64,000 bases of DNA from Epiperipatus broadwayi (lineage: Eukaryota > Onychophora > Udeonychophora > Euonychophora > Peripatidae): positions 7,801,210-7,865,209 of the forward strand of contig JAQFVV010012422.1 in assembly GCA_028023455.1 (NCBI GenBank), written 5' to 3'. Below are positions 1 through 11,852 of the stretch, piece after piece. Made by a program: the position numbers and the translations under genes. Every line of letters begins with the position of its first letter. Positions within the stretch are counted from its first letter, which is position 1. The notes under the pieces are model-generated. The model saw only the letters and a list, made by a program, of their open reading frames with translations. It ran no database searches and had not been told where the DNA came from.

Positions 1-483
1 ATATATTATTACCTTAAAATTTTTGTGATGAATAGCTAAAAGATGTTACTACATGGCCAATGCATTGATTCAGAAAAGTTACTGCAGAAAATTTCTTTTT
101 CACTGGTCAACATTGTGTATATAAGTAATATTTACTGAGGCCATAACCTCAAGAATATGCATGTAAAATGTGATAGTAGGGACCTCTACAGGTGTTTAAC
201 CACAAGCTTACGCTATGTGTATATAAAAAACTGATAAAAACTTCTATTAAAAACTCTTTTCAAACATATAGATTATACTGGTGCTCTTTTAGTATGCAAT
301 CTCTACCATTTTAAATTCTTTCTCTCAAAAGCACTCTACTCAAGTTGAATTCTATGATTAATTTTTTTCATTATATTTTCATCTGCATTAATAATATAAC
401 CAAGGTATTTGTAATTGTTACTTTATTTTAATTTTTTATTGTCAATCTTTTTCTCATTATGTTAAAAACCATTCTTCGATAGA
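1..483. other. AT-rich stretch, no gene seen
   Basis: Low-complexity AT-rich DNA with no convincing open frame, splice-bounded exon or recognisable repeat. Confidence 0.5.
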
Positions 484-640
484 ATGGCTCAGTTGGCTAG
501 ATTGTTGCCTTAAAATTCAACATCCAAGATTTTAAAGGTGTAAATCTGTCTCCTATGCTAATATTGTCCTTTGTCATGCCAGCAATATCTGAAGAATAGC
601 AAAGAATATTATGACTTGAAACATGGTATAACTTACTAAC
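484..640 (+). repeat. tRNA-derived SINE, family 2, copy 1
   Basis: The stretch 'atggctcagttggctag' resembles a tRNA A box (pol III promoter), and related copies at 936 and 39828 carry a B-box-like 'ggttcaattcc'. The tail 'tgccagcaatatctgaagaata' type sequence is shared with those copies. This copy is diverged in the B box. It is a non-autonomous retroposon of probable tRNA origin. Confidence 0.7.
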
Positions 641-754
641 ATGTGTTATCTATTTGAGTTATTATTAACAGTTTTACTGAAAGTTTGTGATAATGATGTT
701 TAAGTTGTATTAATATGTTGAACTATTTAAATCATCTAATATGAGTATTGAATG

Positions 755-935
755 TCTTTAGAAAAATTTAACTTTATTCAAATATTCCAAATACATTCAA
801 CTGTTAGTAATATAGCACACTGGTTAGTATATGCACAAAGTTTCGAAAGGTATTACTCTCCCTTCTTCTTCATGTGTTTCTGGCCTGACCAGTGACAGTG
901 ATAGCATGGGAATATTCTTGAATATTGAATTTTAG
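755..935 (-). repeat. SINE family 2 copy, inverted partner
   Basis: Read on the minus strand this matches the body and tail of the SINE that follows it on the plus strand ('ggtcaggccag', 'aagaagaagg', 'gaatgtatttggaatattt'). The two copies meet head to head near 930, so transcripts across both would fold back. Confidence 0.65.
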
Positions 936-1081
936 TCTCAGTTGGTTAGAACGTTACTTTAAAATTTAATATTCAAGAACCTAAGGATCCAGGTACGATT
1001 CTTATGCTAGTACTGTTTCTGGTCAGGCCAGCAACACCTGAAGAAGAGTGGAGAGTAATACTTCTTGAAACATTGTGCATA
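936..1081 (+). repeat. SINE family 2 copy, split by a MITE
   Basis: A-box-like 'gtctcagttggttaga' is followed by a diverged B box and the family tail. The copy is interrupted at 1081 by the MITE and resumes at about 2148 ('cttctgtgtgctattac'), continuing to about 2240. The uninterrupted copy at 39828-40080 shows the expected continuous sequence. Confidence 0.75.
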
Positions 1082-2145
1082 CACCTGGGTCTCATTTTAT
1101 GCAGTAGATAGGTTCCACAGAAAACCCGCATTAAAAAAAATCGCACAAAAATAGACTTAACTTACCTTGAAAAATGGGGAATAGGGTCTGTAATTTTCAG
1201 AATTCACATAAAAGCAAAGCAACAAGGAAAAATAACTTTAAAATTCATATTAAAAAATAAGGAAATAAAGTATGACTAATAAAAAATATCAAATATTTGA
1301 AAAAAATTGGTACAAGACAAACTTTTTTTACTTTTTTTTATTAACTACAGTATTTAATTTGACATTTTTTCATACGTTTTTTAATCATTATCGCTATTTT
1401 AGAATGTGCGGTTTGTTTGTAAACTGATAAGAAATCAGATTCGTCAATGTGATGTGATGTAGCATCTTCTTGAATGAAGTCAAGAATCTCTCAGCAATTA
1501 TGCCCAAAGAAACTTGTTAGTCACTTTATTTTCCATTCCCCGCTCTAATTTTTACCATATTCTGCTCCATCCCATTTACACAACTAGTGCCAATTTCAGT
1601 CTTGTGCTGTGTTAATGGTTTTCTGTTGACAACTGATTTTTACTACTGAAATAAATTTTAAATGTTCACATTTTGTTTCTATATTAAAAAAATGAGATGC
1701 AATCAAAACAAAAAGATTATACATTATCATTAAAAGTATTATTTTCAGTTTATAAAATCAATAAAATCTTTGTTATTTATTTTAAAAATCTACATTATTT
1801 ATTTCTGTTATACTTAACAAAATACATTTTAAAAGTTTAAAATTTTTGAATATTTATTGCGATATTTTTATATGTAAGTATAAATTTATTATTTTTATTT
1901 ACTCAGTATAAATAGGTTATTTATTCTAAATATAGCTTCAGGCCATATTCACATTAGTTAGCTGTTAATATAATGTTATATTTTTGAAAGAAAAAAAAGT
2001 ATTTCAAGTCAAAATAAGTTATTAATAATTTAAATTTCTTGATATCTAATAAATATAGTGAAATTTGAAAAATATTAAGAAGAAACATGAATCGCATAAC
2101 TTCAAAATCGCATTAAAATAATCTGCATAAAACGAGACCCAGGTG
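1082..2145. mobile_element. TA-flanked MITE with 23-bp terminal inverted repeats
   Basis: A 1,064-bp insertion begins with 'cacctgggtctcattttatg' and ends with the reverse complement, one mismatch over about 23 bp. It is flanked by TA on both sides (1080-1081 and 2146-2147), and the host SINE becomes continuous when one TA and the element are removed. A TA duplication is characteristic of the Tc1/mariner superfamily. There is no transposase, so it is non-autonomous. Subterminal 'cgcattaaaa' is also mirrored at both ends. Internally, 1410-1600 carries an interspersed repeat also found at 37130 and 58640. Confidence 0.85.
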
Positions 2146-2724
2146 TAATCTTCTGTGTGCTATTACTTACCATTGAATGTATTTGTATATTTAAATAAAG
2201 TTAAATTTTTCTAAAGACATCCATACTCATATTAGATTATGGAAATAGTTCTTTGTATTTGAAAAGATTAAGTGAAATTTAAAATTTTCTATACATTCAA
2301 CATTTAATGATAGATGATGGAAGTAAAGCTGCAGAAAGGAGTTTGCTATTAACTGAAAGGAGACCCTTTGATTCCTCTTGGAGGCCTTAAAGGAACAGAG
2401 CAGGGCAAATTCCTAATGTCCACTCCATATGTTCTTGTCGTTGCAGCTGTTATTACTATGTGATTATTCATATAGTATACGAACATGGATGGGCTGCTCA
2501 CCAACACGCATTAGCCAGCATGGTGAGTTTATTGGCTTTTTACCTCTGAGTTTAAGATCAAGAAACACCATGGTCTTTTTTCTCAGTGCCTGATAAGGCA
2601 GAATGAATGTTTGCATATGACAGACAAAAATAAAGCATGGCCCTTATTTCCAGGAGGCTGTAAAGTCACCAACCAAGGCAGCAGTTGGTGGCCGAAGGCG
2701 TAGGGTGCTAAGAATCCTCTGATT

Positions 2725-3978
2725 GTGGACCCAGGCTGCCATTTGATGACGACTTTTTATTTAGGTACTTACAACTGCAGATCACTTTCAAGTGAAGGAA
2801 GATTGCAAGAATTAGAAGAAAAATTGTCTTATATTAAATGGGACATTATTGGACTTTGTGAAGTTAGAAGAAAAGGTGAAGAAACAATTGATTTAAAAAG
2901 TGGAAATATACTCTATTATAAAGGCACACATATTGGAAATACAAGTGGAGTAGGATTCATTATAAATAAAAAGTGGAAGAACAATATTGTGGAGATTGAT
3001 GGTGTATCGGACAGAGTTGCAAGATTAGTTATACAACTTAATAGCAGATACCAAATGTAGATAATTCAGGTTTATGCCCCAACAAGTTCTCATAATGATG
3101 AAGTAGTAGAAGATTTTTATATGGATGTACAAAAGGCTTTTGATCAGAGTAAACAACATTTTAAAATTGTTATGGGAGACTTTAATGCTAGAATTGGTAG
3201 ACAAATGAAAGATGAAATTGCTGTAGGTAATTTTGGTTATGGTAATAGAAATGAGAGAGGACATAGACTTGTGGAGTTTGCAGAAAAAGAAAAACTTTAT
3301 ATTATGAATTCATTTTTTGAGAAAAATGTTAAAAGGAAATGGACATGGAAGCATCCAAATGAAGGTACAGCAGAATTGGATTATATTTTGACTAACAGGA
3401 AATACATATTTCAAGATTGTAATGTTCTTAATAAATTTAACACAGGAAGTGATCATCGATTAGTAAGGTGTAAGTTACGTGTTAATGTAAAACTAGAGAG
3501 ACAAAAATTATTAAGAAAAACAATATTTACAGTTGATATTCCTAATCTTCAGAAACATTCTAATGAATTTAAATTAGAACTTACAAATAGGTTTCAAGTG
3601 TTAGGAGATTTTGAACATGATTCAGATTTGAATGAAATTAATATGAAAATAACTGATACACTTTTAAAAACTGCAACAAAGATAGCTGGTAGGAAAAAGC
3701 AGCAATTGACTAATAAAATTTCTACCAAGACTAGAGAATTTATGAAGAAAAGAAGGAATATGAAGATATACAAAAATGATGTATTAAAAAGAATTGAATA
3801 TCTCGAATTTTGTAAAATGGTACAGAAAAGAGTTGAAAATGATATAAGAAAGTATAACTGTGAAATAGCAAGGAAAGCTGTAGAAGAAAATAAAAGTCTC
3901 AAGAATGTTAAACAACATTTTGGTATTGGTAGGAAATTTATATCTGCAATAAGAAAAAAAAGATGGAATTATTACTAA
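2725..3978 (+). pseudogene. LINE endonuclease domain, interrupted by one stop
   Basis: This is the N-terminal half of the single RTE polyprotein, a target-nicking APE-like endonuclease. Visible motifs are 'YNCRS' near the start, 'LCEVR' (the catalytic Glu region), 'YAPTS', 'GDFNARIG' (about 3172-3195) and 'GSDHRLV' (the SDH motif, about 3448). The first reading frame ends at a TAG at 3058-3060, where the frame continues directly into the next segment, so this is a nonsense change. After 3950 a run of eight A's (3954-3961) shifts the frame just before the RT. The start is taken at 2725 although 2746 is also possible. Confidence 0.85.
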
Positions 3979-3994
3979 AAAGAGAGATGACATC

Positions 3995-5572
3995 ATGAAA
4001 TTGGTAGAAGATTTTTATCAAGAATTATATAGTAATAAAGAACAAGTACCTCTTATATCTATTACATCTTCCGAATTGCCCAGAATTTTAAATGAAGTGA
4101 GACATGCAATTAAATGTATGAAGAAAGGAAAGGCTCCAGGATATGATGGAATTATAATTGATATATTAAAAGAAGCAGGTGAAGAAGTAGAAACAATTTT
4201 AACAAAGTTATATACCAAATGTCTAAATGATAAAGATGTACCAGAAGATTGGAAGAATGCAGCAATAATATTAATATTTAAAAAAGGTGATAAAGAAGAT
4301 ATTAGAAATTACAGACCTATCAGCCTTTTATCAGTTTTATATAAAAATTTTACCAAGATAATTACAACTTGTCTGCAGAGAACTTTGGATTTCCACCAAC
4401 CAAGAGAACAAGCCGGATTTAAAAGTGGTTTTAGTACAGTAGATCATATCCAGGTATTGAGAGAAGTCATAAAAAGGACAAATGAATATGAGTTGTCATT
4501 ATGTTTCGGATTTGTAGATTATGAAAAGGCATTCGATTCTATACACATTTCTTCAGTGATTAAAGCATTGAATCATCAAGGTATAGATCCAGGATATTGT
4601 CATATTTTAAAGAATATTTATAAAAATGCAACAGCAACAATTAGATTACATAATGGTACTGGAAAAATCAACATTGAGAAAGGTGTAAGACAAGGTGACT
4701 CCATATCTCCAAAACGTTTTACAGCAGTGCTGCAAGAAATATTTTGTGGATTAAAATGCGAAACTAAAGGAATGAAAGTAAATGGAGAGTATTTAAGTCA
4801 TTTAAATTTTGCAGATGATGTAGTTGATTTTGCAAATAATGCTTCAGAGCTGCAGGAAATGTTGCAGGAGTTAGCAGATGAAAGTAGAAAAGTAGGACTA
4901 AAGATAAATGTTAAAAAGACTAAAGTAATGTTTAATCGATTTGCTCAAAATATGAAAATAAAGATTGATTATGAAGAATTAGAAGAAGTTAACAGTTACA
5001 AATACCTAGGTCAGATTATTAATACAGATGGAAACATAATGGAGGAAATTAATCATAGAATTAAACTTGGTTGGAGTGCTTTTGGTAGGAATAACTTGAT
5101 ACTAAAAGGAAATATGCCTATGTGTTTGAAAAGAATGGTTTTTAACAAATGTGTTTTACCAGTTCTTACTTATGGATCTGAGACTTGGACACTTAATAGA
5201 AGAGCAATACAGAGACTTCAGACCACTCAAAGGAGTATGGAGAGATGTATGTTGGGAGTAACAAGAAGAGATCGAAAACGCAATGTATGGGTAAGACAAC
5301 AAACAGGTGTTACTGACCTTATTGAAAAAATTAAAAGATTGAAATGGAGTTGGGCTGGACATATTGCTAGAAGAAATGATAATAGATGGACAATTGAAAT
5401 TTTAAACTGGATTCCAAGAGATTGTAAAAGACCCAGAAAGAGACCACATGTGAGATGGATGGATGAAATAAGAAAATGTGCAGGGGTGTTGTGGAAAAGA
5501 GAAGCTAAAGATCGGAGAAGATGGATTAAACTTGGAGAGACCTTCATCCTGCAGTGGATTGATAATGGTTGA
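3995..5572 (+). pseudogene. LINE reverse transcriptase domain (525 residues open)
   Basis: This is the C-terminal half of the RTE polyprotein, separated from the endonuclease only by the frameshift at 3954-3961. RT motifs in order are 'APGYDGI', 'NYRPISLL', 'EQAGFKSG', 'FVDYEKAFDS' (motif A), 'GVRQGDSISP' (motif B), 'FADD' at residues 272-275 (motif C, catalytic) and 'KYLGQII'. The C-terminal 'W-x-GHIARR' and 'RPHVRWMDEI' block is typical of RTE/BovB-like elements. The frame is uninterrupted to its natural stop at 5570-5572. The apparent Met start is internal, because the real protein would be a fusion with the upstream endonuclease. Confidence 0.9.
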
Positions 5573-5590
5573 AGATGATGATGGAAGTAA

Positions 5591-6914
5591 TCCAATACAT
5601 TACATCTTACATATCATCATAAGCCTTCAGGCAAATACAATGAACATTACTTTTTTTTTGTAGCATTTATCTTTAGATCTTTCTTCTGTATGATAATCCT
5701 TGTAACATTTCTTAAAATTGTAAAGCTTTATTATCAAAAACAAATATTTTATATGATAGTACTCTATTGAATATTATTACATTTTAATGTTATTTTTGAT
5801 CTTCCTATATGTTTATACTTGAATTTTCTATATATATGATCTGTTGTGTAAAAAAACAACTATACAATTTTATAATTTGAAATATTTAAAAAAATAAATG
5901 CAACATTAGTGAAACTTCTCTTTTTTATTTTAAACATCTTTTCCCCTCTATCTCTCTTCTTCCCCTTTTTATCTCATGCATTCTCCCCTTTCTTACTCTC
6001 CATCTCTATCTTATTTCTAAATTGTTGGATATTATATGTCTTAGTGAAGAAACATTCTAACACCTTTATCCAGCCTCCAAATAACTTATAGCTTATCAGT
6101 TATATAATACTAATGATATAAATTAGACTTGGAGCAACCAAATATAAAATTGTCATGATAATCGAAAAGCCAAATCTCCCAAGAATCATTTAAATGAATT
6201 TATAAATGATGTATCAATGTTATACAAGTAATGGTAATTGTTTTCAAGTTCATTTAAATGATTCTATGAGGATTGGGCTTATAAATTATCACAGTGCCAT
6301 TTTTGGACATTAATGTCATGGATAAGTTTTTTTTAAGTGGTCAAATTTCAAGCATAAAAAATGTTTAAAATGTTCTCTTCATTTTAAAATTTAAAATATT
6401 AATGAACCTTAAAATAAAATTGACAATGAAGAACTTGAAGATAGAAATGTTTTAAAACACTCAATCAGTTTTCAATCCTTATAGAAATCTTATCAAGATG
6501 TCTTTTTTTAATAATCACATACAAACTATTCTATAGCAACTCCATCCAATAGACATTATTTAAATTATAAAACAATAAAAACATTAAATGTAATATAGAT
6601 ACTTGTAAAGATTAATAATTAAACACAAGCTTGTTACTATCTAATTTTAAATGTGCTTATATTAACTTGTCCTGTCTGTATTTCTGTCTGTATATTTACA
6701 TTTTTGAATTTTTAACAATGAAAAAAAATATTTCCACTTAGAACTCAAACTCACATACTTATGCTGTCTAAGAAAACTTTTTAATAACGGCCAACAGAAA
6801 TATTACATTTATAGAATAAAATTGTGTTAATATTAATCTAACTTGTACCTAATTAATTAATTAAAATAAAAAAAATATATCTGTGAAAACATTACATTTA
6901 TAGAATAAAATTTT
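5591..6914. other. AT-rich stretch, no gene seen
   Basis: No supported exon. A short inverted pair, 'tcatttaaatgattct' type, occurs near 6187 and 6249. A repeat of 'atagaataaaatt' near 6810 and 6900 precedes the H2 element. Confidence 0.4.
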
Positions 6915-7133
6915 AATATATAGGGTATATGAGCACAGACTTTCAGATGACCCATCACTCTCCACTCTATCTAATAACACTGATACACTCAAGCACATAT
7001 ATGCTGAAAAGATAAATAATCGCCAATATACGTATTTCTTGCTAAACCAGCAATCATCAGTTGGTCCAGATTATCATCTCCCACACATATACTATAAGTA
7101 TTCAGATATATATTAAGGTAGACATATATTAGG
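6915..7133 (-). mobile_element. H2 hammerhead element, single-armed copy
   Basis: A 219-bp element flanked by the 15-bp direct repeat 'atagaataaaatttt' (6900-6914 and 7134-7148). A related 'atagaataaaatt' also lies near 6815, so the repeat may partly pre-exist. It contains the H2 consensus: a ribozyme segment on the minus strand, then a region ending in 'gacccatcac' near the left end. It has no coding capacity. Long target duplications suggest target-primed reverse transcription rather than a cut-and-paste transposon. Confidence 0.7.
7023..7065 (-). ncRNA. hammerhead ribozyme, family H2, intact core
   Basis: Read on the minus strand: CCAA (stem I), CUGAUGA core, stem II UUGCU/AGCAA with a GGUUU loop, GAAA, then UACGUAU in which the A of GAAA closes a self-complementary stem III. 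The cleavage triplet is AUA and stem I closes with UUGG. All core nucleotides of a type I hammerhead are present. The first stem II pair is U-A instead of the G-C seen in the 43817 copy, with both bases changed together. The very short stem III is known from ribozymes that may work as dimers. Confidence 0.8.
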
Positions 7134-7299
7134 ATAGAATAAAATTTTGTAAATATTGATCTAACTCTTATTTAATTAAAAAATCAATATGGAAGTATTT
7201 TTATATAGGAGATAATCACATATTTAAATTTAGATTTTATTTATTAGAAGGCTTATTTTTTATTTTCACACCTTATTAAATTATAATTATTATTTTTTT

Positions 7300-7372
7300 C
7301 ATGTGTCAAAGCAATCCTGGGACAATTGCTTGTAAGGCAGCTGTGCTAACCATTCGGCCACCAATACTTGAC
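7300..7372 (-). repeat. tRNA-derived SINE, family 1, decayed copy
   Basis: On the minus strand it reads 'gtggccgaatggttagcac' then 'ctgccttacaagcaattg', the tRNA-like head also seen at 33112. The B box is degenerate. Confidence 0.6.
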
Positions 7373-8754
7373 AAAAAAATTTTTGTCAGATTTTTTTATA
7401 GTTTTAGTCATTTTTTAAAATATGTAAATATAAGTAAAAAGCCAAAAAATAATATGTAAAAAAAAAGATTTTCTATAAATAATGTTTCTACGACAATAGC
7501 CAACTAAAAAATGGAAAAATAACGTAATCTGGCTAAAATTTCAAAAAAAACATTTGAAGCCATAAAATTCAAAAAATCTTCAAATGCTTTTATGAAATGA
7601 TATATATTTTCTAGTCAGATTATTTTGTTATTTTTCTTTTTTTTAGTTGGCTGTTTATATAAAAACATTATTTTAAAAACTCCCATTTTTTTTACATATT
7701 TTTTAATTTACAAAAAAATATTTTAATTACATTTTTAAAATTTCCAATAATTAATAAGGGAACCATTTTACATTTAACTATATTGGATCTTTAACGATTC
7801 AGGAAAATATAAACAAAACATATAAACATGGTTAAAAGTTCAGTACAGTTAGGAGTGGAAATTAGATTATTGGAAATTTTGAACTATAAATTAAATTACT
7901 ATTTTTTTGTAAATTGGATTTGTAAACTGAAAAATTAAATATTAATTATATTCAATATTTAATATCAAATGATGGAAAATGCATTCATCCTATTCTTCAA
8001 ACATTGGAAAATTAGATCATAGTAAGTTTGTATTTATTTCTTAAACTTCATATATATAGTAAAGGTCAAACTATACATGTCTCAATTTAAATTTATTTAA
8101 TTGATTCATGCCTTACGTGACATTAAACATCAGGAAATAGACTGGCACATATATATATATACACACACATAGGCTTGGAAAATATTTTTTTTCAATCTGA
8201 TAATGGTCACTACAGGCTTGATCCCATAGAACATCCGGTATTCTCATTGAAATGAGCATGGAATAAATATGCTGACTGGACAATATTAAATATAAAGAAG
8301 GTAACACTATTTAACACAATAACAAAACAATAGTTTATTACAAAATATAATTATCAGACAAATATAATTTTCTTTTTTTCTCCAATAAAACCGTTTCTCC
8401 AGTTTCTTTTCTCTTTGTTTTTTTTTTTTAGTTTACATGCACAGTGGAAAACTGATTATTTATAAAGTATCCAAAGTTTATTTTGATTAACTTTAAAACA
8501 TTAATCTTGTAGTATAACCTTTTTTTTTTTTTTTACAATTGAACACATTTTCCACAGAGTAAATCCCTGGTTTTTAATATACTCTGAATATAATCACATG
8601 TATGAACAAGCAAATATAATATTTATTTATATCATATGCTTCATGGTGTAGACACACACATCTAGTATGGCATAATTTTAACCAATATACCTTGCTTCCA
8701 ATGATAATTCTAGAGAGTGGCCACATTATGTCTGAATCCTAAACGAAAACCACT
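7373..8754. other. AT-rich stretch, no gene seen
   Basis: No supported exon. Around 7480-7650 there is an imperfect inverted repeat ('cttctcaaat'-like arms around 'tttgaagccataaaattcaaa'), and 'atatatatatacacacacat' is a small microsatellite at 8151. Confidence 0.4.
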
Positions 8755-9075
8755 AAACATCACATGATCACCATTCTTTATGCTTACACAAGCTGTTTAC
8801 ACAGAGGCAAAACTCTCCATACAGTAGCACCACTCAGTGCAAGCTAGAGTAATCAATAAATTCAGGAAGGTTTGTGCAAAAATCCCTATCTAGTGCCTAC
8901 TCACTGATGAAAACCACAAGCTAGAAAGGAGTTTAGGGATATTGGATGAGTAGGCACTAGATAGGGATTTTATGCATATACTTTCCTGCATCCATTGATT
9001 ACTCTGACTTGCACTGAATGGTGCTACTGTGAAGAGTGTTTTGTCTTTGTGTGAACAAACTAATTATGTGAAATG
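8755..9075. mobile_element. H1 foldback element with decayed hammerhead
   Basis: The left arm (8755-8900) and right arm (8936-9060) are inverted copies: 'ctctccatacagtagcacc', 'agtaatcaat', 'ccctatctagtgcctactca'. Between them the ribozyme core 'CTGATGA' (8904-8910) and 'GAAA' (8924-8927) remain, but the stem III / cleavage block is replaced by 'ggagttta', so it is probably inactive. The 5' end 'aaacatcacatgatcacc' is the family end. Confidence 0.75.
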
Positions 9076-11778
9076 GTTTGTTGAATCTGGCTCTAATTTA
9101 CTAATAATACGCTTTAATTATTCGAGATTATCAACTGGACCTGATTTAACATTTATAGAACAAAACCATGATCAATCCACCATATAGTTCTTGCATAGAA
9201 TAACCAATTAGCAGTGGCGTAACAATTGCATGTACATAATAAGTTCTAACATATAAAATGTAACTCTCATTAATCAAAAGGAGTGCTAATTTACATATAA
9301 ATTGGCTATCTAATTTTAAAATAAACCTTTAACTTAAAATATGACTATATATATTATGGACACCTTTTTTACATTCGAATGCTTTAATTATTTTACAAGT
9401 GTGCATATTTGTTTTAAAGTGAATAGTTTATCTTTGATTAGTTGTCTGGCAATTTCACATTAAAGAAACCTTTAAAATTATTAACAAATCATGACACGTA
9501 TATATATATATAGTAAATAAAATAGAGTGAATATCTTTTTATATATGTTTTCTTTTAACTTCAGTTGCATTAAAACTCAACTAATTTTTTTTTTCAAAAC
9601 TTTTGCTTCCTGCTTTAAACAATCAATAATATAACATGGTTTGTTAGTATTAAATATAAATTAAAACAAAACTTAAAATTGAATACCTTAAAATAACAGT
9701 CAACAGTTTTTTTACTCACAAAGTTAAAGTTCTACTGCCAGATTTTAATTTTTCCCACAATGGCAAATATTATTTGATTCCATTTATAAGCTACCATGAT
9801 GTCCTTTAACAATTTTCTGGCTTTAAATTTGAAATTTAAGCATTATTTCTTCCTTTTTAGTTAGAAATTCATTCAAAAAATGTCATCATCAGATTCCACA
9901 TAGGGATCCAGGATAGATATCAGAAGTCAGCAGTTTTTTCTCTTTTCTACTCGGTCAATATAATGTTCAATGTATCTTGAGTAAAGTGAGAATCCGGATT
10001 GCTGATTTAAGAAAAATTGCTTTTATATAAGTTTTACTTCTTGTTTTTGAATAATTTGATGTTGTTTTCCACAGGCTTTGATAATCTTGTTTTTAACACT
10101 TCAATATCTTATGTTGACAACTTTCTGACCTGATTTTAATTTAGTTACAAGAATTTTAAAAATGCTTTCATTCTTTAATTGCTTGAACTTGCAAAAATCA
10201 CAGTCCAATTGATCCTCTTTGTATATAAAGGGAATAGTCTACAATATTTATGAAAGTGAGTGTGAAACTAAATCAATCCAATTATTTTTAATGTTTTTAT
10301 AGTGATCATATAGATTGATTTTTATTAACAAGGTAAAAAAAAATTCCTTAACATGATTTTTAAATATTGCTACAGTATATACACATTCCTACATCATTAA
10401 ATGTCAATAGAGTAATAGGAATTTAATGTATTATAATTTGAATGATATTCGCTGGATAAATGGAGTTGATTTGGAGTAAGTAGTTTATGTAATTATTAAA
10501 ATGAGTTATCTTGATAACATTTTTATAAATAATGAAAACTGGTTTGACATTAATAATTTTTTTTTATTTATATTTAAGCTGTTTATTATCAATTTTATTT
10601 ATAATTAATTAAAATTTAAATTTTATAATGAAAATATTACAAACAATTTTTAAGCTTCAAAATTGTTCATTTGAATATATATATATATCATTAAAAACCA
10701 GTCAACACTTAAGACAATAACAATCAACAATTTCAAACTGTTGCCATGGCAACCTTTAATTAGCAGTGCCTGCAGATTTTGAGGATGTGTTAATAAAATA
10801 TAATCAGGGACTGATAAACCTTGTGAAAAATTTGGGTTGAAAATAACAAATAAAAATGGAAAAAAATACTGAAAATAGGATGAGAAAAGAAAAAATTAGA
10901 GTGGTTGTGTACAGGAAGTTATAAAGCAGATTAACAATTTTAAAATATTTGGGAAACTAATTAACTGATAATGAAAATAGGAATAAAAAATGTTCAATAT
11001 TTTTAGAATTCCTTTTTGCAATGCTTATCAATTACATTTCTATTTTAAAAAATCAATTCTTCTTGGCATGTTTTGCAATTGTTTTTATTGAATAAATAAA
11101 AATTAATTGAATGATTTATTGATTGAATCATAAAAAATTCAAGCACTGAAAATTATAGCTCATCTACAACCTGTGTTCTTTAGTTGCTATTCTGCAACTG
11201 TTCAAACCAAGAAGAACATTCAATTTCTTCAGAACTGCTTTACTTTCCTTCTTGTTTGAGATAAAGGTGAAGGAAGCTTAATTTTAATTCACTTGGAACT
11301 AATATCCTGTTCTAATCACCAGTTTTTGAAAGATTTAGAAACAGAGTTCTTAAGCGAGGAAAAAACAGTTCTGAAAAAAGCTGTCGAATAGTCAAAACTA
11401 TCAGATAATTAAATTGATTAAAACAGTGAAAAGTGCAAGAAAGAAATGAATTTTTCTTTAGATTTATTTAATAATAAAAACATTACAGTGAAAATTATAC
11501 TGGGAAAACAAGCTTTTAATAAGAAGAGGAAAATATTATGTGGATAGTAAATCTATTGTTAAATATTTTGCTTGGAGACTACTTTTATAAGCTCTTTTGG
11601 CAGATGACTAATTATGATGCTATTGGTGACAAAAAGATAAAAATACAGTAGAATAAATCCATTCTGAAGTTGAGCACCCACACACCTATTTAAATTTTAA
11701 AAAAATTATAAACATGTTTTGATTTATAAAAATACAAAATATTTTAATTTATCACATCTTTTAAATTTATATTTGCAG
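9076..11778. other. AT-rich stretch, no gene seen
   Basis: No supported exon. At 10680-10775 there is a repeat around 'caatttcaaactgttgccat' containing the palindrome 'gttgccatggcaac'; a second copy is at 53925-53995. Confidence 0.4.
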
Positions 11779-11852
11779 AATTTTTATAAAGTCCATGGAT
11801 TTACGTATCTTCATAATAGTACAAATAAGTATCATTCATCAGCAAGTACAAG
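11779..11852 (+). CDS. candidate first coding exon: signal peptide
   Basis: ATG at 11795 opens 19 codons starting MDLR, followed by the hydrophobic run IFIIVQISII, then a polar HQQVQ end, and a donor 'ag|gtaatg' at 11853. This is the layout of a secretory signal peptide. A possible acceptor 'atttgcag' ends at 11778, so the exon may start at 11779 with a short 5' UTR. The exon ends after the first base of a codon (phase 1), exactly the phase needed by the PAN exons downstream. The link to them over a 13.8-kb intron is inferred from strand, phase and function only. It is too short to stand without that context. Confidence 0.5.

Larger units (their letters stand above)
2327..5576 (+). mobile_element. 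near full-length RTE-type LINE
   Basis: A 3.25-kb non-LTR retrotransposon with a 5' UTR of about 400 bp, an apurinic-type endonuclease and a reverse transcriptase, ending in a GATGAT-type tail. The 14-bp direct repeat 'gatgatggaagtaa' at 2313-2326 and 5577-5590 is the target site duplication, which fixes the boundaries. The length and the endonuclease-RT order are typical of the RTE clade. One stop codon and one frameshift make this copy non-functional, but the core catalytic motifs are intact, so it is not ancient. Four other fragments of the family occur in the window. Confidence 0.9.
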
